From: Aliiroseovarius sp. S1123
GTDB lineage: Bacteria; Pseudomonadota; Alphaproteobacteria; Rhodobacterales; Rhodobacteraceae
DNA: 64,000 nt
Assembly (NCBI RefSeq): GCF_023015885.1
Contig: NZ_JALKBE010000005.1
Coordinates: 177,444-241,443, forward strand
Direction of reading: 5' to 3'
Position numbers and translations under genes: made by a program. The notes beneath the pieces were generated by a model. That model saw only the letters and a program-made list of their open reading frames with translations. It searched no databases and was not told where the DNA came from. Positions 8,235 through 17,078 of the stretch are shown piece after piece; within the stretch, counting starts at the first letter, position 1, and each line of letters opens with the position of its first letter.

Positions 8235-9098
8235 ATGGATCGCAACAATCAAATCGGCATCTGGCTGATGGTCGCCACGACCTTCGTTTTTGCGATGCAG
8301 GACGGGATCTCGCGCCATTTGGGCGGGGAATACAACGTCTGGATGGTGGTGATGATCCGCTATTGGTTCTTTGCGGCCTTCGTCATCTGGATCACCCGTC
8401 GCAATGGCGGTCTGAGCCAAGCGCTGCGCCCCGCGCGGCTGTGGCTGCAAATCTCTCGTGGCGCGTTGCTGGCGCTGGAAATCTGCGTGACGGTGATTTC
8501 GTTCACGTTGCTGGGGCTGGTGGAAAGCCACGCGATTTTCGCCGTTTACCCGCTGATGGTGGCTGCCCTATCTGGCCCGGTTCTGGGCGAGCATGTGGGC
8601 TGGCGGCGTTGGGCGGCGATCGCGGTTGGCTTCGTTGGGATTCTGGTGATCCTGCAGCCGGGGACGGGCGTGTTTTCACCCTATGCAATTATTCCGCTGC
8701 TCGGGGCCGCGATGTTCGCGGTCTACGGCTTGATGACGCGGCTGGCAGCCAAGACCGACAGCACGCAAACCAGCTTTTTCTGGACGGGTATTATCGGTGC
8801 CGTGGTGATGACCGCCATTGGCATTTGGTTCTGGCAGCCCATGTCGCAGGGCGATTGGGCGTGGATGGCGCTGCTGTGCTGCACCGGCGTATTGGGCCAT
8901 TGGCTGCTCATCAAGTGCTACGAGTTTGCCGAGGCCAGCACCGTCCAACCCTTCGCCTATTTGCAACTGGTTTTTGTCAGCTTCATCGGCGTCTTGGTCT
9001 TCAACGAGACCTTGCACACCAATGTCGTGATCGGCGCGGTGATCGTTGTGTCGGCGGGCATTTTCACCCTGATCCGCAGCCGCCGCGCTACTTCTTAA
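8235..9098 (+). CDS. DMT-superfamily (EamA) transporter
   Basis: A 287-residue inner-membrane protein with ten predicted spans arranged as two five-helix EamA repeats; the second repeat starts near residue 147 (YAIIPLLGAAMFAVYGLMTR). Family marks include the VESHAIFAVYPLMVAAL stretch before the proline-rich loop and the closing INxLVFNETLHTN-like region. Members export or import small metabolites and some are S-adenosylmethionine-type carriers; the substrate is unassigned. Nine bases after mnmD, so probably cotranscribed. Its stop region overlaps the convergent transglycosylase gene by 11 bases. Confidence 0.85.
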   Translation: MDRNNQIGIWLMVATTFVFAMQDGISRHLGGEYNVWMVVMIRYWFFAAFVIWITRRNGGLSQALRPARLWLQISRGALLALEICVTVISFTLLGLVESHAIFAVYPLMVAALSGPVLGEHVGWRRWAAIAVGFVGILVILQPGTGVFSPYAIIPLLGAAMFAVYGLMTRLAAKTDSTQTSFFWTGIIGAVVMTAIGIWFWQPMSQGDWAWMALLCCTGVLGHWLLIKCYEFAEASTVQPFAYLQLVFVSFIGVLVFNETLHTNVVIGAVIVVSAGIFTLIRSRRATS

Positions 9099-11049
9099 GC
9101 TCTTTCGACAGGCGCAGCGGTTGCGTTTTCCCGGTCAGCCGCGCGCGATAAATAGGCAGGCTTTCGGTGACGCGCATCACGTAATTGCGGGTCTCGCGGA
9201 AGGGAATGTGCTCGATCCAGTCGATGATATCTACGGACGAGGAACGCACGTTCCCAAACTTCTCGGTCCAGTTTTGCGAGCGTCTGGGACCAGCGTTATA
9301 GCCCACCGCGATCAGCACCGGGTTGCCGTCGAAATCCTCGATCAATTTCGCCAGATATTCTGATCCCAGTCGCGTGTTATAGGCGGGATCCTCGGTCAGG
9401 CGTGCCTTGGAATAGGGCATGTCCAGCCGCTTGGCCATGTCAGACGCGGTGCCGGGCATCAGCTGCATCAAACCACGTGCACCAACGCCCGAGACGACCG
9501 AAGGGTCGAACTCGCTTTCGCGCCGGGCGATGGCCAGTTCCAAGGCGCGGGGCACGGTGCGGTTGCCGCGCCCAATATCGGGCGTCGGGAAATAGGGGCG
9601 AACGATGGTGTGGCCCTGTCGTGCGGCCTGCTTGGCGATCATGACCTGCAGGTGCGGCTCATTCACGCTTTCGGCCCATGCAGCCAGCTGTCCAATCTCT
9701 TCGCGGGTCAGGCTTTCGGCCAGATGGACCGAGAACCGCTCGGCCCAATACAGCTCGTCCGCGGCTTGCAGAAGGCGGGCGGCTTCCATTACCGATCCGC
9801 CCCAGAAGCTGGCCTGCCGGAAGTCTGGGAAAGGCTCCGACCCGATCAGGGTTGGGTCCATTGGAACGCCGGCTTTCTCGGCGGCCAGAAGGCCATAGAA
9901 ACTGGTCTGGAACTCGGCACCGTATTCATAGGACGCTTGGGCCGAGACCTTATCCCCCAACGCCTCATAAGCGCGGCCCTGCCAATATCCGGCGCGACCA
10001 AGGCTGATCGGGGTTTCGACGCCCAGTTGGAAGGTTTGGAAATGTTCTAGCGCGGTGGCCGGATCGTTCAGCTTTCGCAGCGCGACATAGCCCGCCAACC
10101 ATTCCAGATCGTTGCGATCCGATCCGTCCGTGATGTGATGCGCGCTTGCCAAGCGATAGGCCTGCTTGGGCTTGCCATCGCGCATCGACCAACGGGCCAA
10201 GACACGGCGCCAACTGCCCCAACGATCAGGCGCGCCAAGCGATTGGGCCGAGGTCGACCGCTCCAGCAGCAAGTCCACAGCATCCTGATTGCGCCCTTTC
10301 GAGGCCCGCCACAGGAAGCGTTCATAGGCCAGCCCCGGATCATCTGACAGGCTGGCAGGGATGGCCTTAATCAACGCGTCCACGCCGTTTTGCTTTTTGC
10401 GCAGCGCGATGCGAGCTGTGGCGAGTGCCTGTTTGCCGGTGGACAACAGCGGTATCATACGCCCCGCTTCGGTTGTCGCCCCGCGCCACAGCAGCATATC
10501 TGTCCGATCCCAGTGATGGGATTTCAGCGTATCGCCATAGCGCGAGACAAACGCATCGTGTTCGTCTTCGTCCAGAGACAGCGAAATCCAGCCAAGGATG
10601 ATCTGCGCTTTGGCCTCTTCCCCGTTCCCTGTGGCCTTCAGCGCCTCGGCCAGACGCAATGCGCCGCGCCCGGTTTGCGGGGGCTGGTCGCGGAAGAAGT
10701 CCAAAACCTCGGCCGGTGTGTGATTGCGCGGAATTGATTCTTCGGATCGTTTGCGCAGAAGCTTCAGGCCGGGCCAGTCAGGGTGGCGCGCCAGAAAAGC
10801 GCGGGTGTCGGCAAAGCTGCCCTCGCTTTGCCGCAAGCGGTGCCATTCCAATATGTCAGCAGCCAGCGCACCGCCCTGTGCTGCTTGGGTCCGGGCGGTG
10901 TCCCAATCGCCGTCGCGCGCGGTTTCAATAGCCTTTTCAAAGGCCGAAACGGCCCCGGCATTTTGTGCGAAAGCGGGGTTGCTTGCAGCAAAACCAAGAC
11001 TGGCGGCCAGTGTCAGGGCCGGGATAAGGCGTGATTTGATCCTGTTCAT
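9088..11049 (-). CDS. Periplasmic soluble lytic transglycosylase
   Basis: A 653-residue exported murein hydrolase related to Slt70. A signal peptide (ending near ASNPAFAQ) precedes a long helical superhelix region of about 430 residues, then the SLT catalytic domain: LAIARRESEFDPSVVSGVGA contains the catalytic glutamate, followed by RGLMQLMPGTA and the VGYNAGPRR motif. It cleaves glycan strands with formation of 1,6-anhydro-muramic acid. I use the ATG at 11049; a TTG two codons upstream is also in frame. It faces away from dapA, and its 3' end overlaps the EamA gene. Confidence 0.9.
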   Translation of the reverse strand: MNRIKSRLIPALTLAASLGFAASNPAFAQNAGAVSAFEKAIETARDGDWDTARTQAAQGGALAADILEWHRLRQSEGSFADTRAFLARHPDWPGLKLLRKRSEESIPRNHTPAEVLDFFRDQPPQTGRGALRLAEALKATGNGEEAKAQIILGWISLSLDEDEHDAFVSRYGDTLKSHHWDRTDMLLWRGATTEAGRMIPLLSTGKQALATARIALRKKQNGVDALIKAIPASLSDDPGLAYERFLWRASKGRNQDAVDLLLERSTSAQSLGAPDRWGSWRRVLARWSMRDGKPKQAYRLASAHHITDGSDRNDLEWLAGYVALRKLNDPATALEHFQTFQLGVETPISLGRAGYWQGRAYEALGDKVSAQASYEYGAEFQTSFYGLLAAEKAGVPMDPTLIGSEPFPDFRQASFWGGSVMEAARLLQAADELYWAERFSVHLAESLTREEIGQLAAWAESVNEPHLQVMIAKQAARQGHTIVRPYFPTPDIGRGNRTVPRALELAIARRESEFDPSVVSGVGARGLMQLMPGTASDMAKRLDMPYSKARLTEDPAYNTRLGSEYLAKLIEDFDGNPVLIAVGYNAGPRRSQNWTEKFGNVRSSSVDIIDWIEHIPFRETRNYVMRVTESLPIYRARLTGKTQPLRLSKELKK

Positions 11050-11092
11050 GTGCAAAACCTAGCTTTATGGCGCTAACACGCAACACACAAAC

Positions 11093-11121
11093 TTGGCATT
11101 TCTGTCGAACCCGGCTAGTTT
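11093..11121 (+). promoter_or_regulatory. Candidate dapA promoter
   Basis: TTGGCA (11093-11098), a 17-base spacer and TAGTTT (11116-11121) lie between the divergent transglycosylase gene and dapA. The predicted leader is about 67 bases. Confidence 0.45.
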
Positions 11122-11194
11122 CCGCCGCGTTTGCGAGGCGATTCAGCAGATCTTCGCAGACGTGATTGGAAACACAGACAAAATGGAGCGTGTC

Positions 11195-12070
11195 ATGTTC
11201 AAAGGATCTCTTCCTGCCCTGGTTACGCCGTTCAAGAACGGTGCAGTGGATTTCGACGCGCTTAAACGCTTGGTCGAATGGCAGATCGAGGAAGGCTCGA
11301 CCGGACTGGTGCCGGTGGGCACAACCGGTGAAAGCCCGACCCTGACCCATGACGAGCATGAAGCCGTCATCGAAGCCGTAGTCGAAGCCGCCGCAGGCCG
11401 CGTGCCGGTCATTGCCGGTGCGGGCTCGAACAACACTGCCGAAGCCCTGCGCTTCATGGAGTTCGCCAAGCGTGTTGGTGCCGCTGCTGGTCTGGTGGTG
11501 ACGCCGTACTATAACAAACCGACTCAGCGGGGGTTGATTGCGCATTTTGAGGCGATTGCGAATGCCGTCGACCTTCCGATCGTGATCTACAACATCCCCG
11601 GTCGCTCGGTCGTTGACATGACGCCCGAGACCATGGGCGAACTGGCCAAGCACAAGAACATCGTGGGCGTAAAAGACGCGACGGGTGATCTGGCGCGTGT
11701 TAGCTTTCAGCGCATGACCTGTGGTGCGGATTTCATCCAACTGTCGGGCGAAGACGCTACGGCACACGGGTTCAACGCACAGGGTGGCGTGGGCTGCATT
11801 TCGGTCACCGCGAACGTGGCCCCGCGTCTGTGCGCGGACATGCAGGCCGCAACGCTGGAAGGTGACTTCGCCAAGGCGCTGGAGATCGCAGACAAGCTGA
11901 TGCCGCTGCACAAGGCGATCTTTATGGAGCCGGGCACCTGTGGCGCGAAATACGCGCTGTCCAAGCTGGACCGCTGCACCGAAGACGTCCGCTCGCCGCT
12001 GGTTGGCCTGACGGACGAGACCAAGGCCGCCATTGATGCCGCCATGCGTCACGCCGGGCTGATCAACTGA
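11195..12070 (+). CDS. dapA: 4-hydroxy-tetrahydrodipicolinate synthase
   Basis: A 291-residue (beta/alpha)8 aldolase that condenses pyruvate with aspartate semialdehyde in lysine and diaminopimelate synthesis. The substrate loop [15 protein letters not shown], the catalytic tyrosine in IYNIPGRS and the Schiff-base lysine in [10 protein letters not shown] are all present, and the length is standard. The start is the ATG at 11195, preceded by GGAG at 11185; upstream in-frame ATGs have no ribosome site. A rho-independent terminator follows and the gene is transcribed alone. Confidence 0.96.
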   Translation: MFKGSLPALVTPFKNGAVDFDALKRLVEWQIEEGSTGLVPVGTTGESPTLTHDEHEAVIEAVVEAAAGRVPVIAGAGSNNTAEALRFMEFAKRVGAAAGLVVTPYYNKPTQRGLIAHFEAIANAVDLPIVIYNIPGRSVVDMTPETMGELAKHKNIVGVKDATGDLARVSFQRMTCGADFIQLSGEDATAHGFNAQGGVGCISVTANVAPRLCADMQAATLEGDFAKALEIADKLMPLHKAIFMEPGTCGAKYALSKLDRCTEDVRSPLVGLTDETKAAIDAAMRHAGLIN

Positions 12071-12095
12071 TCCAGGCAATTGATTTGTGTTACGG

Positions 12096-12120
12096 GGGCC
12101 GCGCATCGTCGCGGCCCTTT
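12096..12120 (+). terminator. Rho-independent terminator after dapA
   Basis: Perfect eight-base arms GGGCCGCG (12096-12103) and CGCGGCCC (12110-12117) with a 6-base loop, followed by TTTGTCT. Confidence 0.8.
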
Positions 12121-12140
12121 GTCTATCTGATGGGATGGTC

Positions 12141-12169
12141 TGGACAGTTCGCGGCGCAAGCCCTACATC
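12141..12169 (+). promoter_or_regulatory. Candidate smpB promoter giving a leaderless mRNA
   Basis: TGGACA (12141-12146), a 17-base spacer and TACATC (12164-12169). The predicted start of transcription (about 7 bases downstream) falls on or next to the smpB ATG at 12176, and no Shine-Dalgarno sequence is visible in front of that ATG. Confidence 0.4.
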
Positions 12170-12175
12170 CGGCAC

Positions 12176-12652
12176 ATGGCTAAGGCAAAAGAAGACACCA
12201 ACTATAAAGTGATCGCCGACAATCGGCGTGCACGCTATGACTATGCGATTGAGGAAGACATCGAATGCGGCATCGTGTTGATGGGCTCCGAGGTGAAATC
12301 GCTGCGTCAGGGTGGGTCGAATATTGCCGAAAGCTATGTGGCTGTTGAGGATGGCGAACTTTACCTGACCAACGCTTATATCGCGCCGTATAAGCAGGCC
12401 ATCACTTGGGGCCATCTGGAGCGCCGCAAGCGCAAGCTGTTGGCGTCGAAGCGCGAGATCTCGAAGATGTGGAATGCGACCAGTCGCAAGGGCATGACCC
12501 TTGTGCCGCTGGTCATCTATTTCAACCACAAAGGTCTGGTGAAGGTGAAGGTGGGCATTGCCAAGGGTAAGAAGGCCCATGACAAGCGCGCGACCGAGGC
12601 CAAACGGGATTGGGGCCGTCAGAAGCAGCGGCTTTTGCGGCACGGTGATTAA
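12176..12652 (+). CDS. smpB: SsrA-binding protein SmpB
   Basis: A 158-residue basic RNA-binding protein that delivers tmRNA to stalled ribosomes. Family marks are [20 protein letters not shown] near the N-terminus, the OB-fold strand [24 protein letters not shown], and the lysine/arginine-rich tail [20 protein letters not shown] that mimics mRNA and the codon-anticodon duplex. Length is typical. No ribosome site is seen and a promoter lies only 7 bases upstream, suggesting a leaderless transcript. It is followed by an intergenic repeat placed between this gene and the convergent mobB-moeA gene. Confidence 0.96.
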   Translation: MAKAKEDTNYKVIADNRRARYDYAIEEDIECGIVLMGSEVKSLRQGGSNIAESYVAVEDGELYLTNAYIAPYKQAITWGHLERRKRKLLASKREISKMWNATSRKGMTLVPLVIYFNHKGLVKVKVGIAKGKKAHDKRATEAKRDWGRQKQRLLRHGD

Positions 12653-12711
12653 GGGGCTTTGCCCCTCTGCGCTGCGCGCATTCACCCCAAGGTATTTAAG
12701 GCAAGAGGATG
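12653..12711. repeat. Intergenic repeat copy A (between convergent genes)
   Basis: Begins directly after the smpB stop with the hairpin GGGGCTTTGCCCC, has a second short stem region rich in GCGC, then CACCCCAAGGTATTT and AAGGCAAGAGG. The same block order, with closely similar sequence, occurs at 19502-19569. Both lie between convergent genes, so a bidirectional transcription-end role is likely. Confidence 0.6.
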
Positions 12712-12715
12712 GGGG

Positions 12716-14476
12716 TCAGGTGATCCCGAGGCTGTCGTAGCTGATGAAGCGGACGGGGGTGCCGGGGGTGATGTCCATCGCCTCGTCCGGCAGTTCAACC
12801 AGTCCGGTGGCCCAGCTAAGGCCTGAGATGCGGCCTGAGCCTTCGGATTTGAACGCTTCCACCTCGCCGTTTTCGTTTAGGCGTGCGCGCAGATATTCGC
12901 GGCGGCCTGCTTTTTTGGATTTGGTGAAAGCGGCTGGCAGCATGGTTCCGGGCGTGGTCAGCCATGGACCGCCAGCAAGGACCGAGAAGGCAGGGCGTGC
13001 GAAGATCAGTGTCGTGACCAGCGCGGCGACGGGGTTGCCGGGCAGTCCGAAGACGGGTGTGCCGTTCCATTGCGCCAGCGCCAGAGGGCGGCCCGGTTTG
13101 ATCGCGATGCGCCAGTGGTGCAGCGATCCGGTTTCTTTCAGCAGGGCTGAGACATGGTCTTCGTCGCCTGCCGAGGCCCCGCCGGACGTTATGATGACAT
13201 CGGCCTCTGTTGCAGCCATGTCGAAGGCGGCGCGCAGGGCGTCGCGGTCGTCGGCCACATGGCCCAGATCGACGGGGGTATAGCCCCAGCCCTGTGCCAG
13301 AGACAGCAGCATCGGGCGGTTGGCATCATAGGTGCGGGCGGTGTCTGTGGTCGTTCCGGGCTCGGCCAGTTCATCGCCGGTGGACAGGACGCCGACGCGC
13401 AGCGGTTTGCAGGCTTGGACATGCGGCAGGCCGAGCGCGGACAGAAGCGCGACATCGGGCGCGCGCATCTTGTGACCTGCGGGCAGGGCCAGCTTGCCAG
13501 CCTCGACATCTTCACCGGCAGCGCGGGCATTGGCGCCGGGTTTGACGCCTGCGGGGAAGCGCAGGGTTTGCCCATCGACTTGGACGTCTTCCTGCAAGAC
13601 CACGGTGTCCACGCCCTCGGGCAGAAGTGCGCCGGTCAGGATGCGGATGGCGTGGCCTATCGGGACGCTGCCGGTGAAGGGATCACCGGCAGCGGCGCGC
13701 TCGGACATCAGGGGTATTTCGATCACGTCGCCTTCGGGCAGTCCTGCATAGGCGAAAGCATAGCCGTCGACCGCGGAGTTTGCACCGGGTGGGTTGGAGC
13801 GGGCCGCCAAATGGTCACTTGCAAGGATCCGGCCACGGGATGTTGCCGTGGGCACGGTTTCGGTGCTGACCACAGGTGATAGGCGGTCGCGCAATGTCTC
13901 TAGCGCTTCATCGACGGGGGTCCAATGGACGCCGGGGGGCAGGGCGAAGCAGTCGTTTTTCAATCCCTTTGGTTTGCGCGGGGCGAGGCCGGTGACATCT
14001 GCGATGAAGGCTGCAATCGCGGCGGTGTCATCCAGATCGAAGACTGGCAGGTCGAGGTGAGGGAGGGCTTCATTGCTAGCCACGGCGCGGATCGTGTCAT
14101 TGCTTGGTGCCAACAAATCCTCGCCTGTTTCTACACGGTGCGCCTCGATCTTGGGATGCGGTGCGCCTTTGAACCCTTCCACCAGCACAAGGTCACAGGG
14201 GGTCAGGCCCGCGATCAACTCGGCCAGTCGTGGTTCGGGGCTATCGCGCAGCTCATGCAGGGTGGTGATGCGGGCGGAGGAGGCCAAAACGACCTCTTGC
14301 GCGCCCGCCACGCGGTGGCGGTGTGTGTCCGTGCCGGGCTTTTCCAGATCGACGCCGTGATGGGTGTGTTTCAGGGTCGAGACGCGCAGACCCTGCGCGG
14401 TGAAATGGGCGATCAGACGCTCCATCAACCCGGTTTTGCCCGAGTTCTTCCAGCCGGTGACACCGAAGATTTTCAT
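12716..14476 (-). CDS. Fused MobB / molybdopterin molybdotransferase MoeA
   Basis: A 586-residue fusion. Residues ~1-170 are MobB: Walker A in GWKNSGKTGLMERL, LKHTHHGVDLEKPGTDT and LVLVEGFKGAPHPKIE, a GTP-binding adaptor for Mo-cofactor dinucleotide synthesis. After a linker, residues ~180-586 are MoeA, which inserts molybdate into adenylylated molybdopterin: NSAVDGYAFAY, GVLSTGDEL, TSGGASAGDEDHV and the FGLPGNPVAALV loop. Both halves look complete. Its start overlaps the mobA stop by four bases (mobA is upstream on this strand), forming fdhD-mobA-mobB/moeA. Confidence 0.92.
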   Translation of the reverse strand: MKIFGVTGWKNSGKTGLMERLIAHFTAQGLRVSTLKHTHHGVDLEKPGTDTHRHRVAGAQEVVLASSARITTLHELRDSPEPRLAELIAGLTPCDLVLVEGFKGAPHPKIEAHRVETGEDLLAPSNDTIRAVASNEALPHLDLPVFDLDDTAAIAAFIADVTGLAPRKPKGLKNDCFALPPGVHWTPVDEALETLRDRLSPVVSTETVPTATSRGRILASDHLAARSNPPGANSAVDGYAFAYAGLPEGDVIEIPLMSERAAAGDPFTGSVPIGHAIRILTGALLPEGVDTVVLQEDVQVDGQTLRFPAGVKPGANARAAGEDVEAGKLALPAGHKMRAPDVALLSALGLPHVQACKPLRVGVLSTGDELAEPGTTTDTARTYDANRPMLLSLAQGWGYTPVDLGHVADDRDALRAAFDMAATEADVIITSGGASAGDEDHVSALLKETGSLHHWRIAIKPGRPLALAQWNGTPVFGLPGNPVAALVTTLIFARPAFSVLAGGPWLTTPGTMLPAAFTKSKKAGRREYLRARLNENGEVEAFKSEGSGRISGLSWATGLVELPDEAMDITPGTPVRFISYDSLGIT

Positions 14477-15093
14477 GGGGCGGTCTCCAAAAGCTGTTCG
14501 GCCTGGGCAAGGTCGTCCGGGGTGTTCACGTTGAAAAACGGATCAAAGGGCGTGGGCGCAAAGCTGGCGATGGCCGCGCCGTGCTTGTCGGTCCAGAGGA
14601 CGACCTTGCGCAAGCCGTCTTCCAAGGCCGCGCGCAGGTCGTCACGAAGTGCGACCGGCCAGAGGCCAAAGGTGGGTTGGCGCATCGCACCGCGTTGCGG
14701 GTCAAGCGTGGCAGCCAAAGCGATGTCGGTGCCGTCGCGCTGGGCGGCAATCAGCAGCCGATCCACAAGGTCGCGCGGGAAAAACGGCGTGTCGGCGGCG
14801 GCAGAGACCACATGAGTCGCGCCCTGTTCAGAAGCCCAATCCAGCCCGGCCAAGACTCCCGCCAAGGGACCCGCATAGCCGTCGATGCTGTCGGGCAGAA
14901 CGGGCAGGCCGGTGTCGGCAAAACGCACGGGGTCTCCGTTCGCGTTCAAGGCCATGCCGTCGACCTGAGGGGCCAGTCGGTCGATCACGTGGGACAAAAG
15001 CGTACCGTTGCCCAAGGGAAGGCGTCCCTTGTCTCCACCGCCCATACGGGTGGCGAGCCCACCGGCCAGAATGATGCCAAGGGGACGGGTCAT
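14473..15093 (-). CDS. mobA: Molybdenum cofactor guanylyltransferase MobA
   Basis: A 206-residue nucleotidyltransferase that joins GMP to Mo-molybdopterin to make the MGD cofactor of DMSO-reductase-type enzymes such as formate dehydrogenase. The signature LAGGLATRMGGGDKGRLPLG is at residues 10-29, DSIDGYAGPLAGVLAGL is the guanine-specific region, and SAAADTPFFP holds the metal-binding aspartate. Overlaps fdhD upstream and mobB-moeA downstream by four bases each, so the three are translationally coupled. Confidence 0.94.
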   Translation of the reverse strand: MTRPLGIILAGGLATRMGGGDKGRLPLGNGTLLSHVIDRLAPQVDGMALNANGDPVRFADTGLPVLPDSIDGYAGPLAGVLAGLDWASEQGATHVVSAAADTPFFPRDLVDRLLIAAQRDGTDIALAATLDPQRGAMRQPTFGLWPVALRDDLRAALEDGLRKVVLWTDKHGAAIASFAPTPFDPFFNVNTPDDLAQAEQLLETAP

Positions 15094-15974
15094 GCGCCTG
15101 CCCCTTTGCGGCGGTGTTTGCTGTCTTCACGCGTGACGTGGGCTGGATCCACGTCGCGGATCAGGCGGCTTTCTCCGGCCAGACAGGTAAACCGCTGCCC
15201 CCGCATTCGACCGATTAAGGTCAGTCCGATTTCGTTTGCGATCTCGACACCCCATGCGGTGAAGCCAGAGCGAGAGACCAGCGCGGGAATGCCCATCTGC
15301 GCGGTTTTGATCACCATCTCAGACGTCAGTCGCCCGGTGGTATAAAGGATCTTGTCCGCGCCCGAGACATTCTGATCCAGCATCCAGCCGGCCACTTTGT
15401 CGACGGCGTTGTGGCGGCCCACATCCTCCATATAGACCAGCGGGCGATCCCCTTCGCACAGGACCGTGCCGTGGATCGCACCCGCTTCCAGATAAAGCGA
15501 GGGCGTGCGGTTGATCTTCTGCGACAGGGCATAAAGCCACGAGGTCTTCACCGGCGCGGCGGGCAGGGTCAGCCCCTCGAGCCCCTCCATCATGTCGCCA
15601 AACACCGTCCCCACTGCACAACCCGAGGTGCGGGTCTTGCGGGATAGTTTGTCTTCGTAATCCGTTTCCGTGGCCGTGCGCACGACGACCGTGTCGATGT
15701 CGTCGTCATAGTCGACGCCCGTGATCTGGTCCTCTGTCGACAGCATCCCCTGATTGCGCAGAAATCCAAGCGCCAGATACTCGGGATAGTCACCAATGGT
15801 CATGGCGGTCACGATCTCGCGCCGATTTAGGAAGATGGTCAGGGGGCGTTCCTCGACCACATTGATGGTCACTGGCGCGCCGGTTTCATCGTGGCCCGCA
15901 ACGGCACGGGTCAATCGCGCCGCGCCGGGGTCGGGGGCGATCAGGTATTCGGAAAGATCGAGTTCGGTGGACAA
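15090..15974 (-). CDS. fdhD: Formate dehydrogenase accessory sulfurtransferase FdhD
   Basis: A protein of ~294 residues that passes sulfur from a cysteine desulfurase to the Mo/W cofactor of formate dehydrogenase. Family segments are EERPLTIFLNRREIVTAMTI, LALGFLRNQGML, YMEDVGRHNAVDKVAGWML, LYTTGRLTSEMVIKTAQMG and AHGFTAWGVEIA-like sequence. The usual cysteine loop reads TSGCAVGT, with one cysteine where E. coli FdhD has CxxC. The start is uncertain: a GTG at 15989 has no ribosome site, whereas AGGAG six bases before the TTG at 15974 supports the later start. First gene of fdhD-mobA-mobB/moeA; no formate dehydrogenase subunits are in the window. Confidence 0.9.
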   Translation of the reverse strand: MSTELDLSEYLIAPDPGAARLTRAVAGHDETGAPVTINVVEERPLTIFLNRREIVTAMTIGDYPEYLALGFLRNQGMLSTEDQITGVDYDDDIDTVVVRTATETDYEDKLSRKTRTSGCAVGTVFGDMMEGLEGLTLPAAPVKTSWLYALSQKINRTPSLYLEAGAIHGTVLCEGDRPLVYMEDVGRHNAVDKVAGWMLDQNVSGADKILYTTGRLTSEMVIKTAQMGIPALVSRSGFTAWGVEIANEIGLTLIGRMRGQRFTCLAGESRLIRDVDPAHVTREDSKHRRKGAGA

Positions 15975-16027
15975 TTGCAACTCCTGCACGGACGCCGTAA
16001 GCGTTAGGGGTAACTTAGGAATTCCCC

Positions 16028-16738
16028 ATGACCGCGTCCAACCCGAAACGACATTTCCTGCGCGGAACGCGCGATGCGCTTCCGTTTCTTCTGGTAATCA
16101 TCCCCTTCGCTGCCCTGTTCGGCGTGGTGGCGACCGAAGCCGGGTTGAATGTGGCCGAGGTTATGGGCTTTTCCATTTTAGTCATTGCGGGGGCCGCGCA
16201 GTTCACGGCCGTGCAGTTGATGACCGAGAACGCCCCCACCGTGATCGTGATCCTGACCGCCTTGGCAGTGAACCTGCGCATGGCGATGTACAGCGCATCG
16301 CTGACCCCCTATCTGGGCAGTGCGCCGATCTGGCAGCGCGGGCTGGTGGCCTATTTAATGGTGGATCAGGCCTATGCCCTGTCGCAGATCAAATTCGAGA
16401 TCGAGCGCGAACTGACTGTGCCCGAGCGGTTTGCCTACTACGTTGGGACAGTCGCCCCCTTGGCGCCGTTCTGGTACGGTGCATCTTACCTTGGCGCGGT
16501 CGCGGGCGCGCAGGTGCCGCCTGAATTTGCGCTGGATTTCGCCCTTCCGATTACGTTCCTTGCGATGATCGCCCCCGCGCTGCGCACGATGGCGCATGTA
16601 GCGTCGGCGCTGACCTCGGTCGTGTTGGCGCTGTTGATGGCGTGGATGCCCTATGGCTCGGGCCTGTTGGTGGCAGCGATCGGTGCGATGATCGTGGGCG
16701 CTCAGGTCGAGCTCTACATGGAACGGAGGGCCGCGTGA
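16028..16738 (+). CDS. azlC: AzlC-family branched-chain amino acid exporter, large subunit
   Basis: A 236-residue inner-membrane protein with the AzlC fold: ALPFLLVIIPFAALFGVVAT, the family motif AGAAQFTAVQLM, NLRMAMYSASLTPYL near residue 80, and VDQAYAL. Together with a small AzlD partner it exports branched-chain amino acids or analogues. Transcribed away from fdhD with 38 bases between the start codons. Its stop overlaps the azlD start by one base (TGATG). Confidence 0.9.
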   Translation: MTASNPKRHFLRGTRDALPFLLVIIPFAALFGVVATEAGLNVAEVMGFSILVIAGAAQFTAVQLMTENAPTVIVILTALAVNLRMAMYSASLTPYLGSAPIWQRGLVAYLMVDQAYALSQIKFEIERELTVPERFAYYVGTVAPLAPFWYGASYLGAVAGAQVPPEFALDFALPITFLAMIAPALRTMAHVASALTSVVLALLMAWMPYGSGLLVAAIGAMIVGAQVELYMERRAA

Positions 16739-17070
16739 TGGACCAGCTAAACCACACCACAGTCTGGTTTGTTATCTTCGCGATGGCGATCGGCAGCTTC
16801 CTGATCCGCTTCAGCTTTCTAGGGATAATAGGTGATCGGCAAATGCCGGAATGGGTGCTGCGGCACCTTCGCTATACGCCCGTTGCGGTCTTGCCGGGTC
16901 TGGTGGCCCCGTTGGTCTTGTGGCCCGCCGCGACAGAGGGAAGCCCTGATCCGGCGCGACTGGGGGCAGCGCTTGTGACATTGGCCGTGGGGTATTTCAG
17001 CAAAAACGTTCTGGCAGCGATCCTGTCTGGGGCCGCCACGCTTTACGGGCTTTTGTTCCTGCTGGGATAA
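16738..17070 (+). CDS. azlD: AzlD-family transporter small subunit
   Basis: A 110-residue membrane protein with three to four spans, starting TTVWFVIFAMAIGSFLIRFS and containing LRYTPVAVLPGLVAPLVLWP and GYFSKNVLAAILSGAATLYG, all characteristic of AzlD. It is the obligate partner of the preceding AzlC. I use the ATG at 16738 that overlaps the azlC stop; earlier in-frame starts lie inside azlC. Convergent with the lipoprotein gene that ends eight bases downstream. Confidence 0.9.
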   Translation: MDQLNHTTVWFVIFAMAIGSFLIRFSFLGIIGDRQMPEWVLRHLRYTPVAVLPGLVAPLVLWPAATEGSPDPARLGAALVTLAVGYFSKNVLAAILSGAATLYGLLFLLG

Positions 17071-17078
17071 CGCGCGGG

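Noticed and set aside
10937..12685. 582-codon open frame on the minus strand across dapA and smpB
   Set aside because: Antisense shadow: dapA and smpB on the plus strand have full family motifs, and the minus frame is His/Arg/Gln-rich without any recognisable domain.
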